64,000 nt of DNA from QHCE01 sp041743105 (GCA_041743105.1 JBGTNI010000072.1:20972-84971); one strand, 5' to 3'. Positions 43,382 through 51,689 are shown, counted from the first letter of the stretch. Program-made: numbers and translations. Notes: generated from the sequence alone by a model not told the origin.

Positions 43382-43588
43382 TTGAACTTTATTGATCGGA
43401 GCGATACAGAGGTTGAGGCGCCTGAGAGGCCCCAGCGGGCGCTGTCTGGATCGTCACAATGGAAGGCTCGGCTGACGCCACAACTTCAGCCAGCCATCGT
43501 TGACCGCTACGCCAGCGGCCTGACGAGCCGGGAAGTAGCGGAGGAGCTGGGCGTAGGAAAGTCAACCGTGCTCACCCTCCTTAAGTGA
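43382..43588 (+). CDS. Small HTH protein or truncated recombinase tail
   Basis: This frame has a 68-residue product (start TTG, uncertain) ending in a homeodomain-like HTH, RLTPQLQPAIVDRYASGLTS then REVAEELGVGKSTVLTLL. The pattern resembles the C-terminal HTH of serine recombinases or small actinobacterial HTH proteins. It begins just inside the left attachment-like repeat, so it could be a remnant of the recombination module. No catalytic recombinase domain is present. Confidence 0.5.
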   Translation: MNFIDRSDTEVEAPERPQRALSGSSQWKARLTPQLQPAIVDRYASGLTSREVAEELGVGKSTVLTLLK

Positions 43589-43819
43589 CAAGGAGTTGCA
43601 ATCCGGCCAGTCGGCTTGCGGTACTGATCGACCACGCTGGAGGTAGACGATCACGTACGATGAAGGCAAGTCAATGCAGCCGTGTTCTTACGACTTATCA
43701 CTGCTTTGACACGGCTGGGTAGGCACGGACGTGACGAAGATCGTCGTGCGCTGACGCGGTGACCGAGTTGCTCGGGTGCGTCACGTCGAGAAAGAGCGCC
43801 AAGCGTTTGCCCTAGCCCT

Positions 43820-44479
43820 TTAGGATCCGGCCCGCCGGATCCTCCCCACCCCGTTGACGCTGGGGTGCACCGATGGGTTGCCGTGATACTCAATGCCACC
43901 CACTCCGTTGACAGTGGCTGTGAGATCGTCCGTGACGGTTACGACGGCGTGCCCGACCCCGTTCACCCGGACATTCGCCCGCTTCGCGGTGAGGTCGGAC
44001 AGGTTCAGATCACCCACTCCGGAGAGAGCCGCCGTCAAGGTGTCTACTTTCCCGGCGCCGCTCAGCTCACCGGCGCCGTCTTTTCGCAGCTCAAGCGCGC
44101 CTGTATTCACGTCCACCAACTTGACCGAACCGGACCCGTCGACATCCACTCCCGCTAGCTTGGGAACCTCGATCGTGATGTCTATCGACCTGCCGGCGTT
44201 CCCCTTTCGGTCGATGGACAATGTCCTGCCAGCCACCGTGGTGGTCGCCTTATCGAGCGTCTTCTCACCGCCCTGCAGCGTGACCTTCTGCCTCGAACCG
44301 TCCTTGATGGTGACATCCGTCCTGCCGCCGTTGATCTTGATCCGATCGAACGCGGCGACCTTACGGTCCTGAGTCGTGTCAGGGCCGCCGTGGGCTTCGT
44401 CGACACCGCAACCCGAGACCGCCAGGCAGACCGAGACCGCCAAGGCTCCGAGTGCAAGAACGCGGGTGAGCTCCTTCAT
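43820..44479 (-). CDS. DUF2807-type lipoprotein (GIN/head domain)
   Basis: This 219-residue lipoprotein has a signal ending in the lipobox VSGC. A repetitive right-handed beta-helix-like domain follows, with patterns such as VDVDGSGSVKLVDVNTGALE, LSGVGDLNLSDL, VRVNGVGHAVVTV and VNGVGGIEYHG. This is the DUF2807 autotransporter-head (GIN) fold. Its role is unknown, probably surface or stress related. It starts inside the tail of an MMPL transporter remnant, suggesting it was once the last gene of a transporter operon. Confidence 0.82.
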   Translation of the reverse strand: MKELTRVLALGALAVSVCLAVSGCGVDEAHGGPDTTQDRKVAAFDRIKINGGRTDVTIKDGSRQKVTLQGGEKTLDKATTTVAGRTLSIDRKGNAGRSIDITIEVPKLAGVDVDGSGSVKLVDVNTGALELRKDGAGELSGAGKVDTLTAALSGVGDLNLSDLTAKRANVRVNGVGHAVVTVTDDLTATVNGVGGIEYHGNPSVHPSVNGVGRIRRAGS

Positions 44480-44489
44480 GCCTTCATCT

Positions 44490-44720
44490 TCCTTACGCTC
44501 TAAGTCGATCTTTGGCAGTAGCCGGCCAAGTCAGCTCGGCACCCATCACGCCCATTGCCCCAGTAGATCTACAACCGCGGGAAGCACCAGATAACAGGGG
44601 ACGGAAGCGTCTAGCACGATCACCGCAGTCAAGCCTAAGCCAACCGCCGCAGCATTCGGCTGGAATGTGAACAGGAAGGCACCGGAAAGGACGGTCATGG
44701 CGCACACCGTGACATGACGC
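44490..44720 (-). pseudogene. C-terminal remnant of an MMPL/RND-family transporter
   Basis: Reading leftwards from about 44720, the translation CAMTVLSGAFLFTFQPNAAA then VGLGLTAVIVLDASV and LVLPAVVDLLGQWA matches the last membrane helices of MMPL proteins (typically GLAVAVLLDAT, LVPA-LLG-W-WW). Two in-frame TGA codons (44546-44548 and 44531-44533) fall where Trp is expected (QWA-stop-WVPS-stop-LGRLLPKIDLE). The rest of the gene is missing. It is best read as a decayed 3' fragment. Confidence 0.7.
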
Positions 44721-44791
44721 CGATGAACAGCCTGGGTCCGCAGCGCCTTGCTACGCGTCTTGGTTAAGTTGGTAGGCCTGAATGAGACGGC

Positions 44792-44828
44792 CGTCTAGCT
44801 GGTGTCTGCGCGTCATACGTGCAGGTAG
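44792..44828. repeat. Direct repeat left of fic
   Basis: CGTCTAGCTGGTGTCTGCGC and the following bases to GCAGGTAG recur with few changes at 46294-46332, bracketing the Fic gene and the second attachment-like copy. Confidence 0.7.
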
Positions 44829-44971
44829 TTACACGACTAGGCGATCCGTTGACGAATCTGTCGCCTACGGCACGGAGAGGTCTTCTTAGTGGCGTTTGAG
44901 AGGCGGCAGAATGTTCCTTAAGTTGCACTGCTGCCTAGAGAATGTTCTTGAACGGCAGCTAGAGTTACATT

Positions 44972-46159
44972 ATGGACCTAGAAAAATTAGGAAGGTTGTC
45001 TTCTGGACAACTTGTACCTATCAGTGGCCATGATCCCCGAATCGGAGCTTGGAACCATCTGGCCTTTGCGCCTGACCCTTTGCCTGACACGATGCCATCC
45101 CTACGACCAGAGACGTATCTACAGGTAGCGGACGCTCGTGCAGCCCTAGCAGCGCTGGACAGCACAGCAAAGCAGCTTCCGAATCCGCAACTACTTCGGC
45201 ATCCAGTTCTTCGACGTGAGGCCCAGAGCACATCGGCACTGGAAGGCACCTACGCCCCCCTGAACGCCGTACTCAGCACCGACGAAGAGGACGGGCCATC
45301 GGGAGATTTGCGCGAAATCCTCAACTATGTCGTGGCCGCTGAGCACGGTTTCGGCTGGCAGGCAGACGGTAGGCCGCTTACCGTGGCATCGCTTTGTGAG
45401 CTACAGCGCCTACTCGTACGCGAGACGTCTTCGCACACTCCCTCAGCCGGTAACCTCCGGGACATCCAAGTGGTGATCGGTCGTAGTCCAACAAATCCCA
45501 TCAAAGGTGCCCGCTTTATCCCGCATCCGCCAGGAGACGAATTAGCCCGTCGGATGCAAGAGCTCGTTCATTGGTTACGCGCCGACCACTCCGGCAAGAT
45601 CGATCCCGTGGTTGCTGCTGGCATGGCACACTACCAGTTCGAAACTCTCCATCCATTCAACGACGGCAACGGCAGAATCGGGCGGCTACTCATCGTCATG
45701 CACCTGCATACGCTGGATGTCCTGAGCGAACAAACATTGACCGTCTCCCCCTGGTTCGAGGCCCGGCGCGCGGACTACTACGACAACCTGTTCGGCGTGA
45801 GCGCGCAATCCGATTGGGATTCCTGGCTCCGATTCTTCGCCGCCGGAATCGAGAACTCGGCGAAATCTACTCGAACGCAGATGCTAGCTCTAGTAACCGT
45901 ACAAAGTGAGCTCCACGAACGGGTCCGCTCTTCACATTTGCGAGCCGATTCGGCCCACGCCGTAATCGACTTCGCCGTAGCCCACCCTAGCTTCACTATC
46001 CCCACCCTGGAGCGCGAGCTCAACCTGTCCTATACGCGGGCCAACAAGCTTGTTAACCAGCTAGTCAAGCTCGATATTTTGAGAATAGTTCCTGGTCGAG
46101 AGACATACCGACGTAGGTTCCAGGCACCCGAAGTAATCGACGTACTACTGCAGAGCTGA
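44972..46159 (+). CDS. Fic-family AMPylase with N-terminal inhibitory motif and C-terminal winged helix
   Basis: This 395-residue Fic protein probably transfers AMP (or a related group) to a target protein. The core motif HPFNDGNGRIGR (residues 227-238) is intact. The autoinhibitory motif (S/T)xxxE(G/N) appears as TSALEG (87-92), placing it among class II Fic proteins that restrain themselves. A C-terminal winged-helix domain (TIPTLERELNLSYTRANKLV) suggests DNA binding or autoregulation. The start is an ATG at 44972. It lies alone between direct repeats in the tRNA-linked island, as expected of a mobile toxin or regulator. Confidence 0.93.
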   Translation: MDLEKLGRLSSGQLVPISGHDPRIGAWNHLAFAPDPLPDTMPSLRPETYLQVADARAALAALDSTAKQLPNPQLLRHPVLRREAQSTSALEGTYAPLNAVLSTDEEDGPSGDLREILNYVVAAEHGFGWQADGRPLTVASLCELQRLLVRETSSHTPSAGNLRDIQVVIGRSPTNPIKGARFIPHPPGDELARRMQELVHWLRADHSGKIDPVVAAGMAHYQFETLHPFNDGNGRIGRLLIVMHLHTLDVLSEQTLTVSPWFEARRADYYDNLFGVSAQSDWDSWLRFFAAGIENSAKSTRTQMLALVTVQSELHERVRSSHLRADSAHAVIDFAVAHPSFTIPTLERELNLSYTRANKLVNQLVKLDILRIVPGRETYRRRFQAPEVIDVLLQS

Positions 46160-46199
46160 GACACTGTGTCAGCTTCTCTCTGCAGGTCGCAGAGAACAC

Positions 46200-46282
46200 A
46201 AAATCCTCTTCCAGGCCTAGGCCTGGAAGAGGATTCCCTGGTAGCAGGGACAGGATTTGAGCCTGTGACCTCTGGGTTATGA
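46200..46282. repeat. Attachment-like copy 2 (tRNA 3' half plus terminator)
   Basis: This is a direct copy of 51500-51584, covering the terminator palindrome and the tRNA from the anticodon loop to CCA. Terminator stem changes are compensated (TCCTCTT/AAGAGGA against TCCCCTT/AAGGGGA). It is typical of the far attachment site of a tRNA-integrated island. Confidence 0.88.
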
Positions 46283-46293
46283 AAGGCGACGAT

Positions 46294-46332
46294 CGTCTAG
46301 CTGGTACCTGTGCGTCTCATACGTGCAGTTAG
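46294..46332. repeat. Direct repeat right of fic
   Basis: This is an imperfect copy of 44792-44828, starting CGTCTAGCTGGTACCTG. It lies just inside the second island segment. Confidence 0.7.
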
Positions 46333-46400
46333 GAATCGACGAGGGTTAGTGGTTTCGTCTCAGGCGGCGGGGCGTGTCTGGCCAATTCCGGCGCGTCTCA

Positions 46401-46419
46401 CTGACAAATCCGCTGGCAT
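46401..46419. repeat. 19-base direct repeat, left copy
   Basis: CTGACAAATCCGCTGGCAT is 18 of 19 identical to 51473-51491. The pair brackets the nuclease/SIR2/AbiE module. Confidence 0.75.
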
Positions 46420-46420
46420 C

Positions 46421-48145
46421 CTAAGTCGGCCGATGCGCGTCATTGGAGTTCACGAGGCTGATGGCAAGCTCCGCTTCACCTGCCGGAACAAATCGGACAA
46501 CCTGATATTCAGCGTGATCAGTTATAGCGTCGACGCGGGCAACGGACCAGCGAAGTTCGCGGACGCCGAGTGGAATTTTGGTGTTGCCCAATTGAACTAC
46601 TAGGGGCCGCTGGAGCGAGGGTGATAGTAAATCTCCCACTTGGAATCCTTGGCCAAGGCTGAATGGTACGTCTAGTCGTGCCCATTCTTTGATGAGCGTC
46701 TCACCGCGAAGCAGCTGAGCCGCTTCGATAGATCTATTGATCTGGGCGGAAGTTAGCTGTTGTGTATTTCGCGGAATTTCGACCAACATTGATGTGTGTT
46801 GTTGAATTAGTTCTAGTGCTTCGCAAAATTCAATCAGCTCAGCAACATTGGGCGCAGCGCCTACGGGTATGTTCTCTATGCCTTCTTTAGGTGGGCCATA
46901 GGCTGCACTTACTCTTAGGCGATGTGGATGACGAAAATTCTCCATAAATCGTAATCCAGGTAGTATCTGGCCGGGCCGCAGTCCCGCTAGATCACCGAGA
47001 GAGATGGTGATTTGAGAATTTCTAGTCTTTATTCCTGTGAGCATTTCCAGGGTGAAGACACCGTTTTTTTCTGTGCCGAAAGCGCGCACGCCCTCTCCAG
47101 AGGGGCCTAGGACTGGTGGCTCCATCTTCAATAAGACGTTAGCGAGCACAGTTCCGGCTTCGTCAAGGATCGCGTTACGAACTTCGTGATATTCACCGGT
47201 CATCGGCTGACTAATCCTGACCGTGGTCATTTCTGAGGTTTTCCCTCCGAGGCCACCAGGTAGATCAGCATTCACAGTAACGGTACCTGCTGGCGCTTCA
47301 AACGGGCGACCGTACTTATCAAATAGTTCTAGATCACGACGCAACTGAGGGTCTATATTGACATTGAAAAGCAAATTGATGGGCACGGGTCGCTCTTCCA
47401 ACGAGGCATCACATTTTGCAAAAATTTTGAATGTGATGCACTGGTTCTTCAAGTTGATTTGTTTGGCTGCAACTAGAAACGGCTCATCGGCGATGCTCGG
47501 CTGTTTATGCTCAACGGAGTAGTCGTAATTGTAAAAAGGGTCCTGGCTGTTAAGAGATCTATGTAAACCAGCCAATCCATTTACCACATGGCTTGGCTTC
47601 AGGTATTCGTTGGAGGTTTCGGTATCTCCAACTTTCCCCGGAGAAAGTAGCATACGGATTGTATCGTTGAGAGATTTTATAGCACCTTCAAGCCGTTCCT
47701 TACCATTGTGAAGGTAGTAATCGATTACATCTGGGTACTTAGCTGCCAGCCCTTCGAGGTAATCCAGCCCTAGCCAGTCACAAGGAAACCCGGCGCCAAT
47801 CGTAAGCTCGTCTAGCCATTTCCGATTTTCGTGAGTCGGGTTCAAGGGCAGCGTTAAGAACCAATCCTTCACCGTCAGCCCGTTAGCTTGCGCGTAGGCC
47901 AGAAGCCGGCGATAAGAGCGCTCTATTTGCCCTTTATGACCTTTTTTTAAATTCGAGTGGAAGGATTTTGCCTGATAGACAGTGACGACGCTGCGGTTGT
48001 CTGGTTCTGGAACAAGTACGTCGATTCCGCCATCGCCCTTTGACGGACGGATACGCTTCGCGTGGCGATTTTCCCGACACAGGAAGATGCCGACCAGCTG
48101 CTCGGTTGGTTCCCCATCTAGAAGAGACCATTCCACTCTGCTCAA
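46421..48145 (-). CDS. Mrr-like PD-(D/E)xK nuclease-domain protein
   Basis: This 574-residue protein has an N-terminal restriction-endonuclease-like domain: KGDGGIDVLVPEPDN then VVTVYQAKSF, giving a D-x(n)-Q-x-K active site (about Asp42, Gln58, Lys60). The remaining 450 residues are a mixed alpha/beta region of unknown family, with a segment NLKNQCITFKIFAKCDASLE and a C-terminal part near PFSLGQGFQVGDLLSPSLQR. The architecture suggests an anti-phage nuclease. It neighbours a SIR2-like gene in the island, so it may be part of a multi-gene defence module. Base composition is lower in GC than the core genes. Confidence 0.7.
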   Translation of the reverse strand: MSRVEWSLLDGEPTEQLVGIFLCRENRHAKRIRPSKGDGGIDVLVPEPDNRSVVTVYQAKSFHSNLKKGHKGQIERSYRRLLAYAQANGLTVKDWFLTLPLNPTHENRKWLDELTIGAGFPCDWLGLDYLEGLAAKYPDVIDYYLHNGKERLEGAIKSLNDTIRMLLSPGKVGDTETSNEYLKPSHVVNGLAGLHRSLNSQDPFYNYDYSVEHKQPSIADEPFLVAAKQINLKNQCITFKIFAKCDASLEERPVPINLLFNVNIDPQLRRDLELFDKYGRPFEAPAGTVTVNADLPGGLGGKTSEMTTVRISQPMTGEYHEVRNAILDEAGTVLANVLLKMEPPVLGPSGEGVRAFGTEKNGVFTLEMLTGIKTRNSQITISLGDLAGLRPGQILPGLRFMENFRHPHRLRVSAAYGPPKEGIENIPVGAAPNVAELIEFCEALELIQQHTSMLVEIPRNTQQLTSAQINRSIEAAQLLRGETLIKEWARLDVPFSLGQGFQVGDLLSPSLQRPLVVQLGNTKIPLGVRELRWSVARVDAITDHAEYQVVRFVPAGEAELAISLVNSNDAHRPT

Positions 48146-48257
48146 ACCCGCTACCCCACTACCTCAGCGGCCTAACTGGCCATCGATTCGCCAGAGGTTA
48201 CAGGAAAATCAGGGGTAGCGGGTCAGCCAGCACGAGCACTACTGCATGTAATCGGCT

Positions 48258-49483
48258 TCAGCTTTGACCGTACGTTGCTGTTGTGGAGTTTCCTCTGACG
48301 TAGAAGTGCTCAGTTTTTCCACGCCAGGTGGACTGGCAGCACGGGCATGTGTATATGCCCTTGTTGTAGCTTTGAAGAGAACTTTCTGTGCATAAAGAGC
48401 AATTTTGGGAAGTTATTGTTTTTTCACTAAGGAAGTTGAGCTGCGATAAGGTGTGGCTTTGGTGTTCTGTTTGTTCATTATTTGTACAGCTTATGCTAAT
48501 CTCAGGTACGCTTTTTAAAACATACGATTCAGTGTTGTTTTCCGTATATATTTCGCATTCTTCTGCGTTTATCATATAGCCTCTGAGTCGGTCTGCTGCC
48601 ACGGGTAAGGGGTCAACGGAAATAACGCGGGTTCCGGTGAAGTTTGTTCCTATGAGGGACTTCACTAGTAGATCTGATTCTGGCGCTGAGTAGCCAAAGA
48701 CGTGTAACTCGCCGGCGTTTGGATGGCTTCGGCGGCTAGGCGCCAGGCTGCGCGCAGGATCTTATTCCCGTAGTACTCAGTCTTCACCGCTGTGGGCGGA
48801 ACGATGAACGGCACCTTGTCCACTAAGAAGTTAGGTCGTGTGCCCGAAGTGCCGTTTACCCGCCGTTGCCACCCCCCGCCACGTTGGTTGAGGTAAATCA
48901 AGTCGTTGGTTGGGGCATCAAACCCTGCGTAATACCAGTTGATGGACCCGTGAAGCTTAAGCAGGTGAAACGCCGTCTCTTGTTTAGAACCGAAACTCAA
49001 ACCTGCGGGGGCGCGTTCAGATGCAGGCGTCAGCGGCAGAGGATAGACATTAGTAAGCCGCTCTGACTCGGCTCCCCACAGTGCAGTATCGACCGCTGCT
49101 TCTACCAGTTCGTCATAGTTAAACGTGATGACAGTCGCTGATGTTTCTCTCCAATGATGAACAAGGGTCATAAGCCACCCAGGCATTGGCTCATCGAACA
49201 CCGAATTTTGCGCATCGTCCAGGACGCGGGAGACAGCTGTTGTCACCTCGTAGAAGGCAGCCCGATTGTGCATGTTTTGGCTTTCACTAAGCCAGGGTTG
49301 CTCGGTAGACAGGAACGTCATCCACGCTTCGAAGTCATCAGAGAAGGTCTCGACCGATCTCGATGATGGGAAGTTCGTTTCTTCCAGGTGTTCAGCAACA
49401 GCGGCCGACAGGTCTTTCATCAAAGGCATGTGATGGCTTACGGCTTTGGAAAAGCCAGCACCGAGCACATAGACCGTCGACAT
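48258..49483 (-). pseudogene. SIR2-like defence effector with C-terminal zinc-ribbon-like region, frameshifted
   Basis: The 5' part begins MSTVYVLGAGFSKAVSHHMP (49483) and contains the SIR2 Rossmann motif GAGFS, ITFNYDELVEAA and LKLHGSINWYY. Near 48718-48720, a run of three A residues on the coding strand, the frame breaks: one frame stops at 48665, while the family sequence continues in the next as AGELHVFGYSAPESDLLVKS and runs to 48258. It ends in a Cys-rich segment (CSLCTE ... CPCCQSTW). Adding one base at the run would restore a protein of about 410 residues. SIR2-like effectors deplete NAD+ in several anti-phage systems. The 3' part is AT-rich. Confidence 0.75.
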
Positions 49484-49611
49484 TCCCACCCTCGTCACAA
49501 GCATCCCGCTAATCCTGATGACGCTACGCAACAGCCAGACTGACGGACAAGAGGCGAAGCTAAGGAACTTCAACCCCAGTTGTAGAGTCAGATGCCACAA
49601 GATCTGCGGTT

Positions 49612-49682
49612 CCGCGTCGGCGCGGAGCGCCGGAGGCTGGCCGATGCGCCAAAGCGGGCCGCGCAGCGCCGGTAGGCGCTGC
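49612..49682. repeat. Structured repeat, family 2, copy 2
   Basis: This is a direct copy of 39470-39535. The second hairpin is CAGCGCC-GGTA-GGCGCTG. It lies about 130 bases upstream of the SIR2-like start. Confidence 0.8.
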
Positions 49683-49839
49683 CTTGATTCCTTGTATAGA
49701 AAGTTTCCGTATGGCCAGAGCGATGTGTTTGTCTGGTCTCGGTAGTTGCGTGACAGTGCGTGCGGCAGGCGCCTAGATACGGAGCTGATGGGTTCCGCAG
49801 GCCCTGTCCCAGTTGAGCACCAAGTCTGCTCTGCCGAGA

Positions 49840-50793
49840 TCACTTAGCTTCGTCGATAGCGGCGACCCAACTGTTGACATCAGCAACCGCCTCGTCGAGA
49901 GACAGCGTGATATCCGCCGATGCAGCGGCCCTTGCGTAGTCGTCCGCCCAGTGGGCGTGGATGATCACGATCGGCGGCCAAGCCCGGGACGGAAGGCTAA
50001 GCTGCTGGGCTTCGTCCGCCCTGCTCTCGAATACCGCTGTCGCGGCAGCACGAATCTGAGCGAGAGCCGGGTAGCCGGCCTCTGCTACGAGGTGGCGCAG
50101 AAGGAGTAGGTCGACGACATCGCGGGCACGGTCATTGACGTTGCTCGGCGGATCGTGAGGATCGGAGACCGCGTGGAGCTTCTGAGCGATCTGAAACCGC
50201 ATGGCGATCCCGACCAGCGTGTCCGGGTCGGGTAGACCGAAGCCGGTCAACGGGGGTGGTTCGATTGCCTCGAATTCGTCACCGATTCCAGCCTCGTCAG
50301 GTGAGACCTCGAACTGGATGCGCCGCCACGTCACACCACGGAGTTCGATGACTATGTCGAACCGACGCGGTTTGATGGCCCTGGTTGGTACGTCGACGTC
50401 CTCGACCTCGTCGCGGCGCAGCGTCAGTGGTCCCCAAGGCTCGGCGAGCGCGCCCTCCAAAGCGATCAGGAACGCGTCGAGGTCGCCGCGTACGAGGCCG
50501 TCGACGTCCTTAGTGGTACGCGCGGTTGTGTTGAGTCGGTGCTGGAGCAAGCTGCCGCCCTTGAGTAGGAACAATTGCCTGCCGTCGGTATCAATGGCTC
50601 GTTGAATGGCCGCGATCGCTACCGAGGACGCGACCAGCCATCCCAGCCGACCGCCTTTGGCTTCGGGCCCGAGCTTGCCTTCAGCTTGGGCGATCCAGTT
50701 GTTCAGCACGGTTGCTGACATTGGCTGTTTGGCCTTCGGTTTCAGAGTGCGTAACAGCGCGGCGAGCCGCGACCCGATGAACTCATCGCTCAT
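49840..50793 (-). CDS. AbiEii/AbiGii-type nucleotidyltransferase toxin
   Basis: This 317-residue protein has AbiEii signatures: LFLLKGGSLLQHR, then TTKDVDGLVRGD with the paired acidic residues of a nucleotidyltransferase, and RFDIVIELRGV. In characterised AbiE systems this enzyme inactivates tRNA by nucleotide addition and arrests growth during phage infection. Its start overlaps the end of the AbiEi gene, indicating co-translation. Key residues appear intact, so the module may be functional, unlike the adjacent SIR2-like gene. Confidence 0.82.
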   Translation of the reverse strand: MSDEFIGSRLAALLRTLKPKAKQPMSATVLNNWIAQAEGKLGPEAKGGRLGWLVASSVAIAAIQRAIDTDGRQLFLLKGGSLLQHRLNTTARTTKDVDGLVRGDLDAFLIALEGALAEPWGPLTLRRDEVEDVDVPTRAIKPRRFDIVIELRGVTWRRIQFEVSPDEAGIGDEFEAIEPPPLTGFGLPDPDTLVGIAMRFQIAQKLHAVSDPHDPPSNVNDRARDVVDLLLLRHLVAEAGYPALAQIRAAATAVFESRADEAQQLSLPSRAWPPIVIIHAHWADDYARAAASADITLSLDEAVADVNSWVAAIDEAK

Positions 50794-51352
50794 GTCTGAC
50801 CTCCAGGGCTCGAGCGAGTTCCTCGCGCTCGGTCGTCTTCAAGTGCCCCTTTGCGTAGCCTCGCTCAATCGCCTGCCGAAGCAGGTAGGTCGGAGTACCG
50901 TAGTCGATGCATTGGGCGATTGCGGTGGCCGACGTCACCGTCGGAACCTCCTGCCACCAGCCGACCTGCGCGGGCACAAGGTGCTCATAGTGAATCTCGT
51001 AGTCGTCCCCGCCGGCACGTCGTAGTCGCCGGCTCTTGGCGACCGTGATGTGGATGCGGTTGGGGTTGATGTCACTGATCGCATAGACGTCCAGCGCTGT
51101 CTCGTGGCTCAGGCACGCCTCGGGCACCCTGGCCCACAAGACAGCGAGCATGTAGGGGTCGAACTGGCTCACCGGATACTGCGGGAATCGATAGACGCCA
51201 AACGCCTCTCGCGTGAGCGTGCCGCGCTGCACTAGCATCTGCAGGGCGTGCTTGCCCACGCCTAGCTCGGTTGCCTGCTGAGCGGTCACAAAGCCGTGCT
51301 GACCGGTGGCCGTCTCCCATAGCTCTTCACGAGCGAGCATCTTCGCGTACAT
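50783..51352 (-). CDS. AbiEi-type antitoxin
   Basis: This 189-residue partner of AbiEii has an N-terminal winged helix (HGFVTAQQATELGVGKHAL, QRGTLTREAFGVYRF) followed by the AbiEi C-terminal domain (CLSHETALDVYAISDINPNR, YLLRQAIERGYAKGH). The start is probably the ATG at 51352, preceded by a TATACT-like element; 51340 is an alternative. AbiEi proteins repress their own operon through the winged helix, so autoregulation is expected. It ends the island beside the tRNA gene. Confidence 0.82.
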   Translation of the reverse strand: MYAKMLAREELWETATGQHGFVTAQQATELGVGKHALQMLVQRGTLTREAFGVYRFPQYPVSQFDPYMLAVLWARVPEACLSHETALDVYAISDINPNRIHITVAKSRRLRRAGGDDYEIHYEHLVPAQVGWWQEVPTVTSATAIAQCIDYGTPTYLLRQAIERGYAKGHLKTTEREELARALEVRHER

Positions 51353-51472
51353 GGCAAAAGTATAACGAAAACGTGACACTACTGACACAGCGGAATACAC
51401 ATACTGTTGCGATGGATGTAGTGCTCAATTATCTCGGCAAGCAGCAGCCGGTGTAGCGCTCCGAATTTTACG

Positions 51473-51491
51473 CTGACAAATCCGCTGCCAT
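51473..51491. repeat. 19-base direct repeat, right copy
   Basis: CTGACAAATCCGCTGCCAT matches 46401-46419 except for one base. It sits directly beside the tRNA terminator. Confidence 0.75.
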
Positions 51492-51499
51492 TGACACAA

Positions 51500-51537
51500 A
51501 AAATCCCCTTCCAGGCCTAGGCCTGGAAGGGGATTTT
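51500..51537 (-). terminator. Terminator of the initiator tRNA gene
   Basis: This is a perfect 38-bp palindrome with two 19-base arms (AAAATCCCCTTCCAGGCCT and its complement), ending in a T-tract in the tRNA direction. It is duplicated at 46200 and 43317. Confidence 0.9.
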
Positions 51538-51540
51538 CCC

Positions 51541-51617
51541 TGGTAGCGGGGACAGGATTTGAACCTGTGACCTCTGGGTTATGAGCCCAGCGAGCTACCG
51601 AACTGCTCCACCCCGCG
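51541..51617 (-). tRNA. Initiator tRNA-fMet (anticodon CAT), CCA encoded
   Basis: The coding strand starts CGCGGGGTGGAGCAG and ends CCCCGCTACCA. The anticodon loop CTCATAA sits on a stem with three consecutive GGG:CCC pairs, and the first acceptor pair is mismatched. Both are initiator hallmarks. The TTCAAAT T-loop is intact. It is the target site for the adjacent island. Confidence 0.95.
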
Positions 51618-51689
51618 TTGCTGGGACAAGCATAGCTCGCTCCGCTCCGGGACGGTGCGGCGGGTAGCCCCACCGTGCCAGATCGACCT

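Noticed and set aside
43382..43588. Functional integrase or serine recombinase for the tRNA island
   Set aside because: Only an HTH-like tail is present; no catalytic recombinase domain is encoded.
44531..44548. TGA read as Trp (recoding) in the transporter tail
   Set aside because: TGA is a normal stop in neighbouring genes and the rest of the transporter is absent, so decay explains it better.
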